A stretch of 64,000 nucleotides of DNA from an uncultured Lachnospiraceae bacterium (GCA_910589385.1 CAJUTU010000008.1:1-64000); one strand, 5' to 3'; positions 9,033 through 18,584 are shown, counted from the stretch's first letter. A program made the numbers and translations. Notes: generated by a model from the letters alone, not told the origin.

Positions 9033-10502
9033 ATGAACGTAATTATCTGTCTGGCAGTATTTTTTCCGATTGTCTGCGGACTTTTGATCTTGTTCTTCCC
9101 GGGGCTGAAAAAGCGGAAAGAGCTTCTTTTTGTGTCGCTTCTTTCTCTTGTTGTGTCCATGCTCTATGCTCTTGCCGTGATCGCAGGGGGCGAGGCAGAA
9201 CTGCATCTTTTGCGGTTCGGGGGCAGTCTGGAAGTATATTTTCATGTGGATCCGCTGGGGAGGCTGTTTGCTGTGGTCATCACGGTTGTGTGGCTGATGG
9301 CAGGGATTTTTTCCTGTGAGTATATGAAGCATGAAAAGGAAGAAAAGAGATATTTCGCATTTTATGTGCTGGTATACGGTGTCTTGATGGGATTGTGCTT
9401 TTCCGGTAATCTGGTGACCTATTATATGTTCTATGAGATGATGACATTAACCACGCTTCCGCTGATCATGCACAATAAATCAAGAGAGGCGATCATGGCG
9501 GGACTAAAGTACTTGTTTTATTCCCTGTGCGGCGCTTATATGGTGCTGTTTGGAATTTATTTTCTGAACCACTATGCCAATACACTGGACTTTACCGCCG
9601 GGGGAAGCGGCCTTAGGGCAGTGGAGGGACGCTCCACGCTGATCCTTGTAGTAATATTCCTGATGATTCTTGGATTTGGTGTGAAAGCGGGGATGTTTCC
9701 GATGCATGCATGGCTGCCGACAGCGCATCCGGTGGCGCCTGCTCCGGCAAGTGCGGTGCTGTCCGGCCTGGTCGTGAAGATGGGCGTACTGGGGATCATC
9801 CGTGTGATCTTCTATGTGGTGGGGCCGGATGTGCTCCGCGGGACCTGGGTGCAGACAGCATGGCTGGTATTAACGCTGATCACTGTCTTTATGGGTTCCA
9901 TGCTCGCTTATCGCGAAAAAGTGATGAAGAAAAGGCTGGCATATTCTACAGTCAGCCAGATTTCTTATATTTTATTCGGGCTGGCTTTGCTGGATCCGGA
10001 AGCTATGACGGGGTCACTCCTGCATGTTGTATTCCATGCATGTATCAAATCCTGTCTGTTCCTGAGTGCAGGAGCGGTCATCTATAAGACTGGAAAGATC
10101 CGTGTGGACGAGCTGACTGGAATTGGAAAGGAGATGCCGGTCACGGTTTGGTGCTATACTTTTGCTTCATTGGCATTGGTTGGGATTCCGCCGGCAAGTG
10201 GATTTATCAGCAAATGGTATCTGGCAGGCGGTTCACTGGAATCCGGTATTCCGGTATTTTCCTGGCTTGGGCCGGTCATCCTCCTGGTCAGCGCCCTGCT
10301 GACGGCTGGATACCTTCTGCCGGTCACGGTCAGGGGCTTTCTGCCGGGAGCGGATTATGACTATGAGGGATTGGAAAAGAAAGAACCGGCGGGCGTTATG
10401 GTGGTTCCACTGATCATACTGGCAGGGCTTTCCGTTTTACTTGGAGTGTTCCCGAATCCACTGACACAATATCTGACCGGAATCATCCAGGCTTTATATT
10501 AG
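9033..10502 (+). CDS. mrpD: Antiporter-like membrane subunit 2 (NuoM/MrpD family)
   Basis: This 489-residue polytopic subunit has the helix-5 Glu in MFYEMMTLTTLPL and the helix-7 Lys in GFGVKAGMFPMHAWLP, followed by a perfect HPVAPAPASAVLSG signature. Late helices include HVVFHACIKSCLFLSAG, the histidine/lysine helix of the family. Length and motifs match MrpD/NuoM best among the four. AAAGGAG lies before ATG 9033. Its exact role among the four similar subunits is inferred. Confidence 0.9.
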   Translation: MNVIICLAVFFPIVCGLLILFFPGLKKRKELLFVSLLSLVVSMLYALAVIAGGEAELHLLRFGGSLEVYFHVDPLGRLFAVVITVVWLMAGIFSCEYMKHEKEEKRYFAFYVLVYGVLMGLCFSGNLVTYYMFYEMMTLTTLPLIMHNKSREAIMAGLKYLFYSLCGAYMVLFGIYFLNHYANTLDFTAGGSGLRAVEGRSTLILVVIFLMILGFGVKAGMFPMHAWLPTAHPVAPAPASAVLSGLVVKMGVLGIIRVIFYVVGPDVLRGTWVQTAWLVLTLITVFMGSMLAYREKVMKKRLAYSTVSQISYILFGLALLDPEAMTGSLLHVVFHACIKSCLFLSAGAVIYKTGKIRVDELTGIGKEMPVTVWCYTFASLALVGIPPASGFISKWYLAGGSLESGIPVFSWLGPVILLVSALLTAGYLLPVTVRGFLPGADYDYEGLEKKEPAGVMVVPLIILAGLSVLLGVFPNPLTQYLTGIIQALY

Positions 10503-10513
10503 GAGGAAAGGAA

Positions 10514-10549
10514 ATGCGATACCTTATTATAGAGGAGGGAAATGTGTGA
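10514..10549 (+). CDS. Possible 11-codon coupling ORF
   Basis: AGGAGG at 10501-10506 precedes ATG 10514, which opens a frame of 11 codons (MRYLIIEEGNV) whose TGA at 10547-10549 overlaps ATG 10549 of the next antiporter gene. The second AGGAGG lies inside this small frame. It may act in translational coupling; the peptide itself resembles nothing known to me. Confidence 0.3.
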   Translation: MRYLIIEEGNV

Positions 10550-12024
10550 TGAATCAATATTGGATTGTAGCAGCCATTCTGCTTCCGATACTGGGCGGCG
10601 CACTTACGCCTGTGCTTCCGTTTCCATCAAGAAAGGTGATGCTGGTCTATCTGGAAGTGCTGATGCTTGCGGCCTCAGCGATCGTCCTGTCACTCCTGGC
10701 TCATGGAACAACCGAAACGCTGCATCTGGTTTACTTTGTGCGCGGGCTTTCCATTTCTTTCCGGATTGACGGGCTGGCCATGCTCTTTGCAGGGCTGGTG
10801 TCTGTTCTCTGGCCCTTTGCTATGCTGTATTCCTTTGAGTATATGGAGCATGAAGGCCATGAAAAAATCTTCTTTATGTTTTACAGCATGACCTACGGAG
10901 TGGCTTTGGGAGTGGCATTTGCGTCGGACATGCTCAGTATGTATCTTTTCTATGAACTTCTGACACTGGTGACAGTACCGTTGATCTTGCATACGCTGGT
11001 ACGGGAGGCGATCCTTGCGGTGCGTCAATATCTGTATATGTCACTGGGGGGTGCGGCATTTGCTTTGATCGCCATTGTCTTTCTGATGGTTTATGGAGAT
11101 ACGATGGAATTTACTTTGGGCGGGGTACTGAATCCGGCAGTCATAGGAGATGAGAGGAATCTATTGCTATTCGTATATCTGCTGGCATTTTTCGGATTTG
11201 GCGTGAAAGCGGCCATTTTCCCAATGAGTTCGTGGCTTCCGCAGGCTGGCGTGGCGCCCACCCCTGTTACGGCATTGCTTCATGCTGTGGCGGTGGTGAA
11301 AGCCGGTGTGTTTGCCATTCTGCGATTGACCTATTACAGCTTTGGCGCGGAATTTCTGAAAGGCACATGGGTACAGCCGATCGTGATGGGGTTTGCGATG
11401 TTTACGATTGTCTATGGCTGCAGCCGGGCGGTCAAAGAGCAGCATATCAAGCGGCGGCTGGCATATTCTACGGTCAGTAATCTGTCTTATATTATCCTGG
11501 GCGCTTCGATGATGACTCCGGCAGGAATGGTGGGGGCGATGGCGCATATGGTGTGCCACGCGTTTATGAAGATCGGTTCCTTCCTCTGCGCAGGCGCGGT
11601 CATGCATCAGACAGACAAAAAGTATATTTATGAATTGAACGGATTCGGGCGTAAAATGCCAGTCGTATTCGGCTGCTTTACCGTATCCGCGCTGGGGCTG
11701 ATGGGTGTGCCGGGACTGGCAGGCTTTATCAGCAAATGGAATCTGGCGAAGGCTGCGGTGGAAAGTGAAAACGTCATGGCATATGTGGGGATTGGATGTC
11801 TCTTGATCTCTGCTCTGCTGACCGCGATTTATATGATGTCGATTGTGATCCGGGCATTTTTTCCGGGGAAAGAATTTGATGCCGGGACAGTGGAAGGGGT
11901 AAAGGATCCCGGCTGGAAAATGTGTTTTCCGCTGGTCTGCTTTGCAGCGGCGGTGGTCGCCATTGGACTGTGTTCTTATCCGATCATATCCTTTTTGCAG
12001 GATATTGCGGCAGGGGTATATTAG
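10549..12024 (+). CDS. Antiporter-like membrane subunit 3 (NuoM/MrpD family)
   Basis: It encodes 491 residues and about 14 helices. Helix-5 Glu lies in LFYELLTLVTVPLIL and helix-7 Lys in GFGVKAAIFPMSSWLP. The following loop reads GVAPTPVTALLHAVAVVKAG instead of HPxAPxPASA, so it is a diverged paralogue of the gene before it. ATG 10549 (AGGAGG at 10533-10538) is chosen; GTG 10546 is equally in frame. The mini-ORF at 10514 stops exactly at this start. Confidence 0.9.
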   Translation: MNQYWIVAAILLPILGGALTPVLPFPSRKVMLVYLEVLMLAASAIVLSLLAHGTTETLHLVYFVRGLSISFRIDGLAMLFAGLVSVLWPFAMLYSFEYMEHEGHEKIFFMFYSMTYGVALGVAFASDMLSMYLFYELLTLVTVPLILHTLVREAILAVRQYLYMSLGGAAFALIAIVFLMVYGDTMEFTLGGVLNPAVIGDERNLLLFVYLLAFFGFGVKAAIFPMSSWLPQAGVAPTPVTALLHAVAVVKAGVFAILRLTYYSFGAEFLKGTWVQPIVMGFAMFTIVYGCSRAVKEQHIKRRLAYSTVSNLSYIILGASMMTPAGMVGAMAHMVCHAFMKIGSFLCAGAVMHQTDKKYIYELNGFGRKMPVVFGCFTVSALGLMGVPGLAGFISKWNLAKAAVESENVMAYVGIGCLLISALLTAIYMMSIVIRAFFPGKEFDAGTVEGVKDPGWKMCFPLVCFAAAVVAIGLCSYPIISFLQDIAAGVY

Positions 12025-12063
12025 AGGCGGAAGGCGCTACATTATTACAGGAGGTGCGGTACG

Positions 12064-14223
12064 ATGGAACATGAAAGGATTTTGCTTGCTGGGGCAGTGT
12101 TTTTCCCCATGGCTGCCGGTATTGTATCTTATCTGCTCGGAAGAAAAAGCAAGAAGCTCAGGGACAAGACTGTCAGTCTGACGGCAATCTTGGAATTTGT
12201 CCTGGCGGTGACAGTTGTGGTGCGGTACGGTGCGTCAGGCGGCTTGTGTAGGATTCCCGGCGTCTGCGGGCTTGGCCTGCATTTTACCGTGGATGGTTTC
12301 CGGGCTTTGTACGGTGCGGCTGCGGCTTTTATGTGGATGATGACGAGTTTATTTTCCGAAGAGTATTTTGACCATTACCGGAACCGGAACAGATATTATT
12401 TATTCCAGTTGATCACACTGGGGGCAACGGAGGCGGTGTTCCTCTCGGCGGATCTGTATACGACTTTTATCTTCTTTGAAGTAATGTCCTTTGCCTCCTA
12501 TGTCTGGGTGGCACAGGATGAGCGGAAGGAATCTCTGCGTGCAGCGGCTACCTATCTGGCAGTGGCGGTGATCGGCGGACTGGTGATGCTGATGGGGCTT
12601 TTCCTGCTGTACTATCAGGCAGGAACGCTTATGATCAGTGAACTTTATGAAGCCTGTCAGGGAAAAAATGTTTATCCTGCTGCGGCCTGTCTGTTTTTTG
12701 GATTTGGGGCAAAGGCAGGCGCATTCCCGCTTCATATCTGGCTTCCAAAGGCGCATCCGGTGGCGCCTGCCCCGGCCAGCGCGCTGCTGTCTGGTATTTT
12801 AACAAAGACAGGTGTGTTCGGCATCCTTGTGATTTCCTGCCAGATCCTGTTCCATGATGCAATGTGGGGGACTTTTGTGCTGTTGATCGGTGTCCTGACA
12901 ATGGCCGTCGGGGCAGTGCTTGCTTTGTTCTCCATTGATTTTAAGAGGACACTGGCATGCTCTTCCGTATCCCAGATCGGGTTTATTCTGACTGGTGTAG
13001 GAATGCAAGGACTTTTGGGGGAAGAAAATGCACTGGCAGTGCAGGGAAGTTTTCTGCACATGATGAATCATTCGCTGTTCAAGCTGGTACTTTTTATGAC
13101 AGCAGGAGTCATCTACATGAATCTGCATAAACTGGACTTGAATGATATCCGGGGATTCGGAAGAAAAAAGCCGCTTTTGATGTGCGTCTATCTGTGCGGA
13201 GCCCTGGGGATCGGCGGAGTCCCTCTCTTTTCAGGATATGTGAGTAAGACTCTGCTCCATGAGAGTATTGTAGAATATATCCAATTGTTAAAAGAAGGGG
13301 AAACTGCATCTGCTCTTCTGGGGACAGGGGATATGAAATTGATCGAATGGATATTTCTCATCAGTGGAGGATTCACCGTTGCTTATATGTGCAAATTATT
13401 TTTTGCAGTGTTCATTGAAAAAAATAATGATCCGGAAATACAGGCGAAGTATGATTCGATGTGCGGTAATTATATGAATAAAAAAAGTGCATTTGCCCTG
13501 ACAGCCAGTGCAGCGCTGTTTCCGGTTATGGGGATCCTGCCGCATCTGACGATGGACAAGGCAGCAGGATTCGCAAAAGGTTTCTTTCGGCTGGAGCATA
13601 TCCATGAGGCCGCATATTTTAGCTTTGCGAACCTGAAGGGTGGGCTGGCTTCAATCGCGATTGGAGCTGCGGTGTATATTGTGATTGGAAGGCATGGTAT
13701 GATTCGGGAAGAAAGCTTCGGATATACGGTCTATATCAATCATTGGCCTAAAGTGCTGGATCTGGAGGATTCTCTTTATCGCCCGGTCTTGCTGAAAGTA
13801 GTTCCATCTGTCTGCGGCGCGGTATGCTTTGTACTGGATCATGCGGTCGATTTTATTGCCCGCATACTGCCGATTGCGGGAAGTGTGGAGGCCAGTTTCT
13901 TCGATACGCTGGTGGATACGGTTGTTGTATTTTTGCGCAAGACAATTTATAAGGACAGCCCGCAGCCTCAGGAACTGCTGGAAGGAAATGCAATAACGTA
14001 TCAGTTGGGTTCCTTTGTAAACCACATCGTTGTAATTTTAAATAAAACTGTCTGGCGGGACAGGCCAAATGAAAAGGATTATACACACCAGTATGCATTG
14101 GCCTATACAAGTTTCAAAGAAAATACGAGCCTGATCGGGCGGAGCCTTTCCTATGGACTGATCCTGTTCTGCGTGGGGCTTCTGGCGACGCTGGTGTATC
14201 TGCTGCTGGTGCTGGCAGGATGA
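12064..14223 (+). CDS. Antiporter-like membrane subunit 4, large (NuoL/MrpA family)
   Basis: This 719-residue subunit has the helix-5 Glu in FFEVMSFASYVWV and the helix-7 Lys in GFGAKAGAFPLHIWLPKAHP, then APAPASALLSGIL. A NuoL/MrpA-type core of about 500 residues is followed by a C-terminal extension with further helices and a final helix at the very end. The MbhD and MbhE parts that end classical MrpA are encoded separately upstream in this operon. GGAGGT lies just before ATG 12064. It is the last gene, closed by a strong bidirectional hairpin. Confidence 0.88.
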   Translation: MEHERILLAGAVFFPMAAGIVSYLLGRKSKKLRDKTVSLTAILEFVLAVTVVVRYGASGGLCRIPGVCGLGLHFTVDGFRALYGAAAAFMWMMTSLFSEEYFDHYRNRNRYYLFQLITLGATEAVFLSADLYTTFIFFEVMSFASYVWVAQDERKESLRAAATYLAVAVIGGLVMLMGLFLLYYQAGTLMISELYEACQGKNVYPAAACLFFGFGAKAGAFPLHIWLPKAHPVAPAPASALLSGILTKTGVFGILVISCQILFHDAMWGTFVLLIGVLTMAVGAVLALFSIDFKRTLACSSVSQIGFILTGVGMQGLLGEENALAVQGSFLHMMNHSLFKLVLFMTAGVIYMNLHKLDLNDIRGFGRKKPLLMCVYLCGALGIGGVPLFSGYVSKTLLHESIVEYIQLLKEGETASALLGTGDMKLIEWIFLISGGFTVAYMCKLFFAVFIEKNNDPEIQAKYDSMCGNYMNKKSAFALTASAALFPVMGILPHLTMDKAAGFAKGFFRLEHIHEAAYFSFANLKGGLASIAIGAAVYIVIGRHGMIREESFGYTVYINHWPKVLDLEDSLYRPVLLKVVPSVCGAVCFVLDHAVDFIARILPIAGSVEASFFDTLVDTVVVFLRKTIYKDSPQPQELLEGNAITYQLGSFVNHIVVILNKTVWRDRPNEKDYTHQYALAYTSFKENTSLIGRSLSYGLILFCVGLLATLVYLLLVLAG

Positions 14224-14260
14224 GCAGGTTAAAGGAAAAGACTATAAAGAACAGCAATAG

Positions 14261-14288
14261 AAAAAGCCGCATTTTTCAGCGGCTTTTT
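14261..14288. terminator. Bidirectional terminator, antiporter operon / pckA
   Basis: A 10-bp perfect stem (AAAAAGCCGC / GCGGCTTTTT) has an 8-nt loop and A/T-runs at both sides. It lies between convergent genes and can end transcription from either direction. Confidence 0.92.
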
Positions 14289-14329
14289 CAAATTGCTTCG
14301 TTTTGTCTGCAACAAATTTAAGCTTATTC

Positions 14330-15934
14330 TTATAACTGAGGACCAGCGGAAACCAAAGCTTTTCCTGCTTCGTTGCCTTCGTATTTCTTGAAGTTCTTTA
14401 CGAATCTTCCGGCCAGATCCTTTGCCTTTGTTTCCCACTCAGCAGCATCTGCGTAAGTGTTCCGTGGGTCAAGAATATTGGTATCTACGCCCGGAAGTTC
14501 TGTCGGTACTTCAAAGTTGAAGTATGGGATCTTCTTTGTAGGAGCATTCAAGATATCGCCATTCAAGATTGCATCAATGATACCACGGGTATCCTTAATG
14601 GTGATACGCTTGCCTGTGCCGTTCCATCCGGTATTTACCAGATAAGCCTTAGCACCGTTTGCTTCCATTCTCTTAACCAGCTCTTCGCCGTACTTTGTCG
14701 GATGCAGTTCCAGAAAAGCCTGTCCGAAGCAAGCGGAGAAAGTCGGTGTAGGCTCTGTGATACCACGCTCTGTACCAGCAAGCTTTGCTGTGAATCCTGA
14801 CAGGAAATAGTACTGTGTCTGCTCTGGAGTCAGGATAGATACCGGAGGAAGTACGCCGAACGCATCTGCGGACAGGAAGATTACATTCTTAGCTGCCGGT
14901 GCTGCAGATACCGGGCGGACGATCTTTTCAATATGGTTGATCGGATAAGATACACGTGTATTCTCTGTTACGCTCTTATCATCAAAATCAATCTTTCCGT
15001 TTTCATCTAATGTTACGTTCTCAAGAAGAGCATTACGTTTAATCGCATTATAGATATCCGGCTCAGATTCTTTATCCAGGTTGATAACCTTTGCATAGCA
15101 GCCGCCTTCAAAGTTGAAGACACCATTGTCATCCCAGCCGTGCTCGTCGTCACCGATCAGGAGACGCTTCGGATCTGTGGAAAGTGTGGTCTTACCTGTA
15201 CCGGAAAGTCCGAAGAAGATTGCGGTATTCTCTCCGTTCATATCTGTATTCGCAGAGCAGTGCATAGAAGCGATGCCCTTCAGCGGCAGATAGTAGTTCA
15301 TCATGGAGAACATACCTTTCTTCATCTCTCCGCCGTACCATGTATTCAAGATAACCTGCTCGCGGCTGGTGATATTGAACATTGCTGCGGTTTCTGAATT
15401 CAGGCCTAACTCTTTATAATTTTCAACTTTTGCCTTGGAAGCATTGTAAACAACGAAGTCTGGCTCGAAGTTTTCAAGCTCTTCATCTGTAGGCTGGATG
15501 AACATGTTCTTTACAAAGTGAGCCTGCCAAGCAACTTCCATGATAAAACGGATTGCCATGCGGGTATCTGCATTTGTACCGCAGAATGCATCTACAACAA
15601 AGAGTCTCTTGCCAGAAAGCTCTTTCAGCGCAAGATCTTTTACCACAGCCCATGTCTCTTCTGAAGCCGGATGGTTATCATTTTTGTATTCATCTGAAGT
15701 CCACCATACAGTATCTTTTGAATTCTCGTCCATTACGATGAATTTATCTTTTGGTGAACGGCCAGTATAGATACCGGTCATTACATTGACTGCACCAAGT
15801 TCACTTACCTGTCCTTTTTCAAATCCTTCCAGATCAGGTTTTGTTTCCTCTTCGAATAACATCTCATAAGAAGGATTGTGTACAATTTCCGTAGTTCCGG
15901 TAATGCCATACTTGCTTAAATTGATTTCTGCCAT
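14330..15934 (-). CDS. pckA: Phosphoenolpyruvate carboxykinase (ATP)
   Basis: The 534-residue cytosolic enzyme interconverts oxaloacetate and PEP with ATP/ADP. In anaerobes it often runs toward oxaloacetate and makes ATP. The kinase-1 motif GLSGTGKTTLS is at about residue 241 and the metal-binding motif LIGDDEHGW at about 263, both at the positions known for ATP-type PckA; the GTP-type enzyme lacks this arrangement. Length is normal. AGAGAGG lies 9 bases before ATG 15934. It is monocistronic, with its own promoter at 16023-16050 and a terminator at 14261-14288. Confidence 0.97.
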   Translation of the reverse strand: MAEINLSKYGITGTTEIVHNPSYEMLFEEETKPDLEGFEKGQVSELGAVNVMTGIYTGRSPKDKFIVMDENSKDTVWWTSDEYKNDNHPASEETWAVVKDLALKELSGKRLFVVDAFCGTNADTRMAIRFIMEVAWQAHFVKNMFIQPTDEELENFEPDFVVYNASKAKVENYKELGLNSETAAMFNITSREQVILNTWYGGEMKKGMFSMMNYYLPLKGIASMHCSANTDMNGENTAIFFGLSGTGKTTLSTDPKRLLIGDDEHGWDDNGVFNFEGGCYAKVINLDKESEPDIYNAIKRNALLENVTLDENGKIDFDDKSVTENTRVSYPINHIEKIVRPVSAAPAAKNVIFLSADAFGVLPPVSILTPEQTQYYFLSGFTAKLAGTERGITEPTPTFSACFGQAFLELHPTKYGEELVKRMEANGAKAYLVNTGWNGTGKRITIKDTRGIIDAILNGDILNAPTKKIPYFNFEVPTELPGVDTNILDPRNTYADAAEWETKAKDLAGRFVKNFKKYEGNEAGKALVSAGPQL

Positions 15935-16022
15935 CTCATTTTAACCTCTCTTCTTCAATATTTGCCTTCAGATGTAGGGATATGTGATGTTTCCTACAAA
16001 ATGGACATTCTTTCATTATCAT

Positions 16023-16050
16023 ATTATACATGATAAAGCGATAAAATCAA
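16023..16050 (-). promoter_or_regulatory. pckA promoter
   Basis: On the minus strand TTGATT and TATAAT are 16 bases apart, about 95 bases upstream of the pckA start. The predicted start near 16016 leaves an 80-base leader in which no clear regulatory structure was seen. Confidence 0.6.
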
Positions 16051-16102
16051 TAAAATTCCACAAAATTTTTGAAAATGTTAAAAAAATAACTATTATAAGT
16101 CC

Positions 16103-16131
16103 TTGAAATCGTGGTTATAACGAGTTATAAT
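16103..16131 (+). promoter_or_regulatory. Promoter of the FMN riboswitch-ribU transcript
   Basis: TTGAAA and TATAAT are 17 bases apart; the predicted start is near 16138, just before the riboswitch. This is a good vegetative (SigA) promoter. Confidence 0.85.
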
Positions 16132-16150
16132 GATTCTCGTGAAAAGAATG

Positions 16151-16277
16151 GATTCTTCGGGGCAGGGTGTGATTCCCAACCGGCGGTATAGTCCGCGACC
16201 CGCTTAGGCGGCTGAACTGGTGACTCTTTTTAGGGAGGATTCCAGTACCGACAGTGATAGTCTGGATGAGAGAAGGA
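16151..16277 (+). promoter_or_regulatory. FMN riboswitch (RFN element)
   Basis: The conserved RFN blocks appear in order: TCTTCGGGGCAGGGTG, ATTCCCAACCGGCGGTA, AGTCCGCGACCC, GGTGACTC, GATTCCAGTACCGACAGT, ATAGTCTGGATGAGAGAAG. FMN binding is expected to favour the terminator at 16310-16338 and so shut off ribU. The only gene it controls is the riboflavin importer, not a biosynthesis operon. Confidence 0.97.
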
Positions 16278-16309
16278 ATTCATGCCATTTATGTGTGGAT
16301 AGTCTAAGG

Positions 16310-16338
16310 CTCCGGAAAGTTTTCCGGGGTTTTTTTTG
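16310..16338 (+). terminator. Riboswitch-controlled terminator
   Basis: The stem CTCCGGAAA / TTTCCGGGG is followed by a run of eight or nine T, 33 bases past the aptamer. It is the expression platform of the FMN riboswitch (transcription attenuation). Confidence 0.92.
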
Positions 16339-16424
16339 TTCCATACAGGGGGCAGCAGGATTTCCATGAAGATTTTCTTTCTTTATCTAAATTATGATCA
16401 TCATTTAAAAAGGAGAGAAGTAAC

Positions 16425-17051
16425 ATGAGTACACAGACAAACGCAGCAGTAAGAAAGGAATCAAAGGTAAATATCCGTATGATCGTACAGATTGGCATGT
16501 TATCGGCCATCGCAGTAGTATTGATGTTGTTTGAGATTCCGCTTCCCTTTGCACCGTCGTTTTACGAAATTGATTTCAGTGAGATCCCTGTCATGATCGG
16601 ATGCTTTGTGATGGGGCCGATGGCGGGGGCTGTCATCGAATTTATCAAAATCCTGCTGAACCTGATGATCAATGGAACTGTGACCGCAGGAGTTGGAGAG
16701 GCGGCAAATTTCGTCATTGGATGCGCATTATGCGTTCCGGCAGGATTGGTCTACAAGAGGGATCATACAAGAAAAGGCGCTCTTATCGGCATGGCAGTGG
16801 GAACCGTTATCATGACGGTGATGGGCTGTTTCATCAATGCGTATATCCTGCTCCCGGCTTACGGGGCAGCGTTCGGCATGCCTATTGACGCCCTGGTAGA
16901 GATGGGGTCGGCTGTAAACTCCCATATTACCAGCCTGACGACATTCGTAATATTTGCAGTGGCGCCGTTTAATCTGCTGAAGGGTACGCTGGTATCCCTG
17001 ATCGTCTTCATCATTTATAAGAAGATACGTCCGATTTTTAAAATGAAATAA
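16425..17051 (+). CDS. ribU: Riboflavin ECF transporter S component RibU
   Basis: This 208-residue membrane protein has about six helices. It matches the RibU/ECF substrate-binding family: an early MIVQIGMLSAIAVVLMLFE helix, then the conserved FYEIDFSEIPVMIG loop and a GPMAGAVIEFIKILLNL segment. It captures riboflavin and works with a shared energizing module (EcfA/A'/T) that is not in this window. AAGGAG lies about 9 bases before ATG 16425. Regulation by the FMN riboswitch directly upstream supports the assignment. Confidence 0.96.
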   Translation: MSTQTNAAVRKESKVNIRMIVQIGMLSAIAVVLMLFEIPLPFAPSFYEIDFSEIPVMIGCFVMGPMAGAVIEFIKILLNLMINGTVTAGVGEAANFVIGCALCVPAGLVYKRDHTRKGALIGMAVGTVIMTVMGCFINAYILLPAYGAAFGMPIDALVEMGSAVNSHITSLTTFVIFAVAPFNLLKGTLVSLIVFIIYKKIRPIFKMK

Positions 17052-17096
17052 GGAACAGCCATGGCAGTTTCCCAATATAGTCTGCAAATTTTCAGA

Positions 17097-17131
17097 GAAG
17101 ACCTGGCTTAACCAGCCAGGCTTCTTTTTTT
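17097..17131. terminator. Bidirectional terminator, ribU / MATE gene
   Basis: The stem GAAG-A-CCTGGC / GCCAGGCTTC has one bulged A and is followed by a run of T. The MATE stop codon lies in its loop, so it ends ribU and may also serve the opposite transcript. Confidence 0.85.
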
Positions 17132-18466
17132 CTTATACAGATAATAAATGACAAACAAGATTCCAGTGGTAAACCAGGTCACCGGATAGCTGAGGATGAT
17201 CGCGTTTATCGTAGGATGTATCTTCAGCACGCCGATGAGCCACAGGATACGGAAGATACAGACTCCGCCCAGCGTGATCAGCGTAGGGACTAATACATCG
17301 CCTATCCCGCGGAGCGCACCGGACAGGACTTCAATAAAAATAAAAAACATATAGCAGGGCGTAATGAGCAGCATCATCTGGGAACCGATACGGATTACGT
17401 CAGCGTCATTTGTGAAGATCCGAAAAAGCGGTATGCGGGCAGACAGCAGAAACAGGACTAAAACAACAGAAATCAGGAAATCAAGCCTTAAGCACACCAG
17501 TACGCTTTTCTTTACCCTGTCATATTTGCGGGCACCAAAATTCTGTCCTACAAATGTAGTGATGGAAATGCCGATCGCACCGCTGATCATCCAGAATACA
17601 GCATCCAGCTTTCCATAGACAGACCATGCGGCAACCGTATCCGTTCCGAAATTGTTCAGCGCTGTCTGGATGAAGACGTTGGAAAGGCTGTACATGATCG
17701 ATTGAAATCCGGCAGGCATTCCGATACGGAGCTGAGATTTCAATACATTTGCATGAAACCTCAGCTTCCTTAAAGATAATTTCAGCATTCCATCGGACTT
17801 CATAAGCTTCCTTGTGACCAGCGCCGCGCTCACTGCCTGTGAAAAAAATGTGGCAGCGGCAGCGCCGGCAACGCCCATCTGGAACTGTACTACGCATACG
17901 ATATCCAAGATAATATTCAGCAGGCAGCAGATCATCAGATAGTAAAGAGGGTGTTTGGAATCTCCGATGGCGCGCAGGATACTGGAACCGATATTAAAGA
18001 TAAAGACAAACAGGATCCCGGCAAAATAAATACGCAGATATAGGGTAGAATCCTGTATCAGTTCGGAGGGAGTGTTCATCCAGCGCAGCAGGCCGGGCGC
18101 CAGCAGGATACCGGGGATGGAGATGGCGATGCTCCCTAAGATGGAAAATGTGTAGGCCGTATGCAGGCTCTCCTGCACTGCGCGTTCATTCTCTGCACCG
18201 TAAAACTGGGCAATGATGACGGATGCACCGGAGGAAAGGCCTGTGAAAAAACCAACCACCAGATTGACGATCTGCGTGGAAGAGCCGCCAACACTGGCGA
18301 GAGCGCCTTTGCCAAGAAAATGGCCTACAATGATTGTATCAATGGTATTATATAGTTGTTGAAAGAAAGTACCGAACACGATCGGAAAGAAAAAAATAAG
18401 GAGCTGTTTCCATATGATTCCTTCTGTGATCTGATTTGCAGGTGGTGTTTTCGTTTTCATAGACAT
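17108..18466 (-). CDS. MATE-family efflux transporter
   Basis: This 452-residue transporter has 12 predicted helices in two similar halves, the MOP/MATE layout. The N-terminal half shows the family pattern LYNTIDTIIVGHFLG and GLSSGASVIIAQFYGA. MATE proteins export drugs or metabolites by Na+ or H+ antiport; the substrate here is unknown. GGAGGG lies about 11 bases before ATG 18466; ATG 18460 is an alternative. No regulator is adjacent. Confidence 0.92.
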   Translation of the reverse strand: MSMKTKTPPANQITEGIIWKQLLIFFFPIVFGTFFQQLYNTIDTIIVGHFLGKGALASVGGSSTQIVNLVVGFFTGLSSGASVIIAQFYGAENERAVQESLHTAYTFSILGSIAISIPGILLAPGLLRWMNTPSELIQDSTLYLRIYFAGILFVFIFNIGSSILRAIGDSKHPLYYLMICCLLNIILDIVCVVQFQMGVAGAAAATFFSQAVSAALVTRKLMKSDGMLKLSLRKLRFHANVLKSQLRIGMPAGFQSIMYSLSNVFIQTALNNFGTDTVAAWSVYGKLDAVFWMISGAIGISITTFVGQNFGARKYDRVKKSVLVCLRLDFLISVVLVLFLLSARIPLFRIFTNDADVIRIGSQMMLLITPCYMFFIFIEVLSGALRGIGDVLVPTLITLGGVCIFRILWLIGVLKIHPTINAIILSYPVTWFTTGILFVIYYLYKKKRSLAG

Positions 18467-18509
18467 ATTGCAGCATTCCCTCCGCTATCAAGCAAATTTA
18501 AGACAAAAT

Positions 18510-18557
18510 AAGGGCAGGAACTTACAAAATTCTGTAAAAGTACCTGCCCTTTTTTTT
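18510..18557. terminator. Terminator downstream of the flavodiiron gene
   Basis: AAGGGCAGG / CCTGCCCTT form the outer 9 bp of a longer imperfect stem, with more pairing inside (TTACA / TGTAA). T-rich sequence follows on the minus strand and a T8 run follows on the plus strand. On the minus strand it lies just past the flavodiiron stop at 18585. Confidence 0.8.
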
Positions 18558-18584
18558 CTAATTATACGAAAGTCCAGAAATTCG

